Below are positions 60,471-64,000 of a stretch of 64,000 nucleotides of DNA, piece by piece. The notes below the pieces were generated by a model. That model had not been told where the DNA came from and made no database searches. It saw only the letters and a list, made by a program, of their open reading frames with translations. The position numbers and the translations under genes are program-made. How positions within the stretch are numbered: position 1 is the stretch's first letter; each line of letters opens with the position of its first letter. This stretch comes from Terramyces sp. JEL0728 (lineage: Eukaryota; Chytridiomycota; Chytridiomycetes; Rhizophydiales; Terramycetaceae), in assembly GCA_027603945.1 (NCBI GenBank), contig JADIIU010000012.1, positions 1 to 64,000 of the forward strand, in the 5' to 3' direction.

Positions 60471-61986
60471 CTAGTTTGAGTTCGTTCCTTCAACTGACTT
60501 GGTAAATTGGTCTACATTAGTAATTATTACTCCTAGTGGCGCGTACTGGAAGCTCTGGTTGAAAAAGTTGTTGGGTTGGCGTACTGGAGAGATATTTGGA
60601 GTGACTGTTGGTGCAAGTGATTTAGTTGGCGAGACTTTCTTTTTGTCCAATTCAACATGAATACTGCCGTTGATTTTAGCATCCAATTGAACATCAATAT
60701 CACTTTTGAAAAATTTAAAGTCGCTCTGTTGTTCCCGAAGGTTCTGATGCAAATGCCAAGTATAGACACACTGCATTGCGTTGCCGGCTTGTTGGTACTT
60801 TAGAAAATCCTCCAGCCGATTAATTTCACCCAGCTGCCTGTTCAACTCAATTTCATCTCCCAATAAAACTGTAATCTTTTTTTCAATAATCTTGTTGCAT
60901 TCGTCTTTAGCTTTTTGGCATATTTGATCAATCTGACAAACGATTTCTTTGCCCATGTTAACTACTGCCTCGGCTCTTGAATGGATATTATGGATTTGCT
61001 CTTGAATCATATTTGTTCTGTTGTGCATATTTGGATTCGCCTTGATTAGTAACACGTACTTTTTGTGTTTCTTCGAGTACTGACTGCAGGTAAACGTCAA
61101 CTCTGACTAGCGTGTGTTTGCCTTCTTTAGGGGTATGGCTGCTTAGTACCGAACAGTCGATACATACCGGTTCGTGGCACTGAGTGCAAAAGTATTCGAT
61201 TTGGCGTTCAGGATGATGCTTGCAAGTCCCAAACACATCCATACCTTCGCCGATAGGTTTACGTACATGCATGCCAGCGATTCGAGTGCTGTGTACTAAT
61301 CCATCGCACTTCTTGCATAAATAGGCTTTATCCGCATCGCAATAGCAAACAGCAGTTTCCGTTTCGCAGTTATCGCATTTTGGTTTTTGCAGTGCGTTTT
61401 GTTCCATTTCTGGATCGTATTCGTATTGAACCAAGTATCGTGGCAAAACAAAGGAGGGATTCTTGATATGGTACTCGTGTTCGTAGACAGAACTCTTTTT
61501 GTTTTCATCTACATTAACAGTAATTACCGTGAATATAGAAGCTCTTGTATCCTTCTGGCAACTCTGTATCATCGACAAGGCTTTTTTCAATGGGGAAACT
61601 TCTACCAACGATTATTTGGCACAGCAAGGCTTTGTGTACTTTCTGTCCCTTGGACGGTGCCAATCTGCCGACTTTGAATTTCAATCCTCTTGATGGTGGA
61701 CTGATTTGAAACCCTCTTCTGATTACATCTTCTTCCGTATTACCACCAACCAAGTCAGAGGTATCAATCCAAGTTGGAAGCGATAAATTTTCCTATTTTA
61801 GTTTCAATCAACTTGAGAGTATTTTGAGAATTGCGATGCCAAGCTAGGGTTTGAGAGTGTGTAGCAAGAAAGAATACGCGCAGTTGATGAATTCAACGAG
61901 ATTCGTAGGTCGTACTCTAGTTCAAGTATTTCTTGGGTATTGTTTTTCGTCAATGTTTTTGCTCCAGTTTGTTCGTTTGTCAACAT
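60471..61986 (-). CDS. Two-B-box coiled-coil protein with PARP-like N-terminal fold
   Basis: Four exons joined by introns 61793-61812 (20 nt), 61509-61527 (19) and 61041-61059 (19) give 485 residues. Residues about 45-195 resemble a PARP-type ADP-ribosyltransferase fold (RGLKFKVGRL, KALLCQIIVGRSFPI, LPEGYKSFYI, YEHEYHIKNPSFVLPRYLVQ). No HG[TS] motif is seen at the first strand, so catalytic activity is doubtful. Then come two B-box zinc fingers (CDNCETETAVCYCDADKAYL and CKHHPERQIEYFCTQCHEPV), a coiled coil and a disordered tail. B-boxes mediate protein contacts in TRIM-like and CONSTANS-like proteins. The PARP-like call is by eye. Confidence 0.75.
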
Positions 61987-62234
61987 TTTAGTAAAGACGC
62001 GTTTTGGACAACTCTTTTCCTCGAGTTGAATTCTATCGGATTAGTAATTATCGTGAGTAGCCTCCAGAATTAAAGTATTTTCAATTGCTGCTTCCAACCT
62101 GCACACCACATTAATGTTTGTTGTTTCTCGTCCAGATAACTCTGAGCCATTATCAATTGTACGGATTGCGGTGGATTCACTACCAAAGATGATTTTCAAT
62201 AATTCTTTTTTTGCTTACACGTTGAATAATCTAA

Positions 62235-62826
62235 ATGACATTTTTGCACATACTCTCATACATTGGATATTTCTTTGGATTCCTCTTTCTTGCGTATTCG
62301 CTAGGTACTCGTAACTAACAAAAGCAACCGGATTGTACTACATTTCAGAAATGGTTGAAGAGTACACAGTAATGTCGAAAAGAGTGATTACGTATACTAT
62401 AATAGTACGGTATTGCTAACTAGATTATCGCAGGATACCATGTTTTACTTTTATTTGATCAGTTATCGTTTACAAGGACTTTTATTTCGTTTCTGTTTAC
62501 ACTATGGTACGCTAGATTACTGGACCATTTCCCAGTGATTGATCTTACAGGGCCGATATTTATACTCTCTTGCGGTACTATTTATTAACCTAGTGTTTGC
62601 GGTAATCAATCATCTCATGTGGTTCTTTTATTTCAAAGAAATCCCGCACCGGTTTATTGAGATGGTTAGTTTCTTTATTCTGATTGTGTGGTTGATTCCG
62701 TTCATGTTTATGATTTCTCTCAGTGCCAATGACTTGGCTTTACCGTATGATGACAGCAGAAAGAAACAAAAGAGTACATTTAGAAGATGGCTGCATGTCT
62801 TGCTGTTTAAAAAAGATGATATATAA
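62235..62826 (+). CDS. SVP26: TEX261/SVP26 family COPII cargo adaptor
   Basis: Four exons joined by introns 62305-62324 (20 nt), 62405-62423 (19) and 62575-62593 (19) give 177 residues. The spliced protein has about five hydrophobic segments and the family landmarks ATGLYYISEMVEEYTV, SFLFTLWYARLLDHFP, GPIFILSC-VFAVINHLMW and IVWLIPFMFMISLSANDLALP. In yeast Svp26 sorts type II Golgi mannosyltransferases into COPII vesicles; the GT71 enzyme at 3.4-4.6 kb is the kind of protein it carries. All three junctions restore conserved residues, so the model is firm. Confidence 0.92.
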
Positions 62827-62892
62827 ACCCATTATTACTATTGTATGCCAGCTCAATAATTCAAGTATTTTTGATTCAAAAAAACTTTGAAA

Positions 62893-63502
62893 ATGATTTT
62901 CAAACGACTGTTATTTCCAAATATAAAAAGATTCAACAGCAGCCTACCGTTTCCAGACTCTCTCTCAAAAGCCCTAAACCCAGTCGGCTACGTAAAATGG
63001 AAAATGGGAGTAATCGATGCAGGCAGGACCAACTATGAAGAATGTGCTCAGCAATTTGAAAAGACAGATTTGAACCTACCTTCAACATTTCAATCGTGGT
63101 TTTCAGTCACTATTTTACATGTGTGGATGATCAATAAGCGGTTATCGCTGGAAGGAGAATTGGGAAAGGATTTACAAAAGGAGATGATTAATCATATATG
63201 GTTGGATGCGGAAATCAAGTTACATCAAGCTGGCGTTAAAGCGAAAATCAATTCTATTATCAGCGATCTTGTAGGACAGTATCAAGGCAATACATTAGGC
63301 TACGATGAAGGACTATTCTATGGCGATCAAATATTAGCGGGTGCGCTATGGAGGTAATCGCTTGCTAATTAGAAATATTTATAATTGTGATAATGTGGAA
63401 TTTGAAAAGATTTTGAACTTGCTTGTCCTTGTGAGACAGAGGTTGAATTACCTTGAACAATTGGATAGCAAAACTGTGATGGATGGTAGAATAAAATTCT
63501 AG
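62893..63502 (+). CDS. CBP3: Ubiquinol-cytochrome c reductase assembly chaperone UQCC1/CBP3
   Basis: Two exons joined by a 19-nt intron (63354-63372) give 196 residues. The N-terminus MIFKRLLFPNIKRFNSS is a mitochondrial presequence. The chaperone domain has LPSTFQSWFSVTILHVWMIN, EMINHIWLDAEIKLHQAGV and, across the splice, YDEGLFYGDQILAGALWR-NIY. CBP3/UQCC1 works with CBP6/UQCC2 at the mitoribosome exit to insert and protect cytochrome b for complex III. It starts 66 bases after the SVP26-like stop on the same strand. Confidence 0.94.
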
Positions 63503-63573
63503 TCTTTTATGCCGAATTTAAAGTCGCACCAACCCATTTCTGATATCCTAATCGATTCATGCATAATTTATTC

Positions 63574-63822
63574 TTACTTTTTCTTTAAATACAAGTCCAT
63601 GAAATTCACAGGCTTCTTTTTCTTATTCACAACCTTTTCCTTTTCGTCCTGCTTCTCCTCCTTTCTCTTTTTACCAACTATTTGATGCTTCAACAATTTC
63701 TTTTGATTCGGTTTAAACAATTCTACTTTCTTTACTTCTTCCTGCTTGACATTGTACTCTTGCGGTATCCAGGAATCAACCATTTTGTTTACCAACTTTG
63801 CAGACAGTTGAAAATTTTCCAT
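63574..63822 (-). CDS. Small lysine-rich hypothetical protein
   Basis: 82 residues, intronless. MENFQLSAKLVNKMVDSWIP is followed by a very lysine-rich stretch (KKRKEEKQDEKEKVVNKKKK) and a conserved-looking end VNFMDLYLKKK. Composition suggests a nuclear or nucleolar protein. The start codon is 15 bases from that of the divergent gene at 63838. I do not recognise the family. Confidence 0.6.
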   Translation of the reverse strand: MENFQLSAKLVNKMVDSWIPQEYNVKQEEVKKVELFKPNQKKLLKHQIVGKKRKEEKQDEKEKVVNKKKKPVNFMDLYLKKK

Positions 63823-63837
63823 TTTGAATGGATTGGA

Positions 63838-64000
63838 AAAAGGAATTTGAAGAATTGAGCGAAATATGGAAACAAAACAAAGCGATGATTGATCAGCTGA
63901 ATACGCAGATTGAAGATTTGAAGGATTTCACACTTACTGCGGATGAGAATATTATCAAATACAAGCAGTTGCAAAAGGAAAACAATGTTGGTTTTTATTG
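63838..64000 (+). CDS. Partial coiled-coil protein at window edge
   Basis: Starts MDWKKEFEELSEIWKQNKAM and remains open to the window end, about 54 codons, with heptad-like spacing of hydrophobic residues (MIDQLNTQIEDLKDF). A GTTGG near 63987 could start a micro-intron. Function is unknown. Confidence 0.5.

Overview
The window reads as nuclear DNA of a flagellated, early-diverging fungus or close fungal relative. The evidence is a fungal Zn2Cys6 transcription factor, a GT71 mannosyltransferase, ATG18 and ATG22, together with an IQUB homologue (a ciliary radial-spoke protein in animals). A full set of mitochondrial genes (NDUFV1, COQ3, UQCC1/CBP3, a PPR protein) argues for aerobic respiration. 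The DNA is AT-rich and gene-dense, with roughly 45 genes in 64 kb, and the standard genetic code fits. The species cannot be named from sequence alone.

Introns are extraordinarily short. I could place 54 introns by restoring the reading frame and, usually, conserved family residues across each junction. Fifty-one are 19-23 nt, mostly 19 or 20; the others are 48, 50 and 65 nt. Most carry GTA at the 5' end, a YTAAY-like branch motif a few bases before the acceptor, and TAG, CAG or AAG at the end. Many genes therefore look broken in simple six-frame reading but splice into complete proteins.

Layout: 1-17 kb holds a truncated gene, an F-box/LRR protein, a GST, a GT71 mannosyltransferase, a very large modular zinc-finger locus (4.9-11.7 kb), an unresolved membrane protein, ATG22 and an F-box-like protein. 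At 17-19.6 kb are PP5 and a separate 7TM protein. From 19.7 to 42.2 kb lies an array of 16 intronless, paralogous seven-transmembrane proteins of about 295-357 residues, interrupted only by ATG18, COQ3 and a PPR gene. From 42 to 64 kb are IQUB, a GATA-like plus Zn2Cys6 transcription factor, Argonaute, NDUFV1, PRP5/DDX46, adenylate kinase, U2A', WDR48, a bHLH factor in seven small exons, a B-box protein with a PARP-like N-terminus, TEX261/SVP26, UQCC1 and two small genes at the edge.

The strongest candidate for an undescribed system is the 7TM array. Its members share an N-terminal CD[FY]-x6-GC motif and GPCR-like predicted topology. They fall into three spatially grouped subfamilies with different intracellular loop 2 signatures. 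Their upstream regions carry repeated CATTGT (HMG-box-like) or TGACGT (CRE/bZIP-like) elements. Inference: a lineage-specific receptor family, perhaps chemosensory in a swimming stage. The second highlight is the micro-intron system, including two places in the U2A' gene where two complete micro-introns appear to lie back to back with no exon between them.
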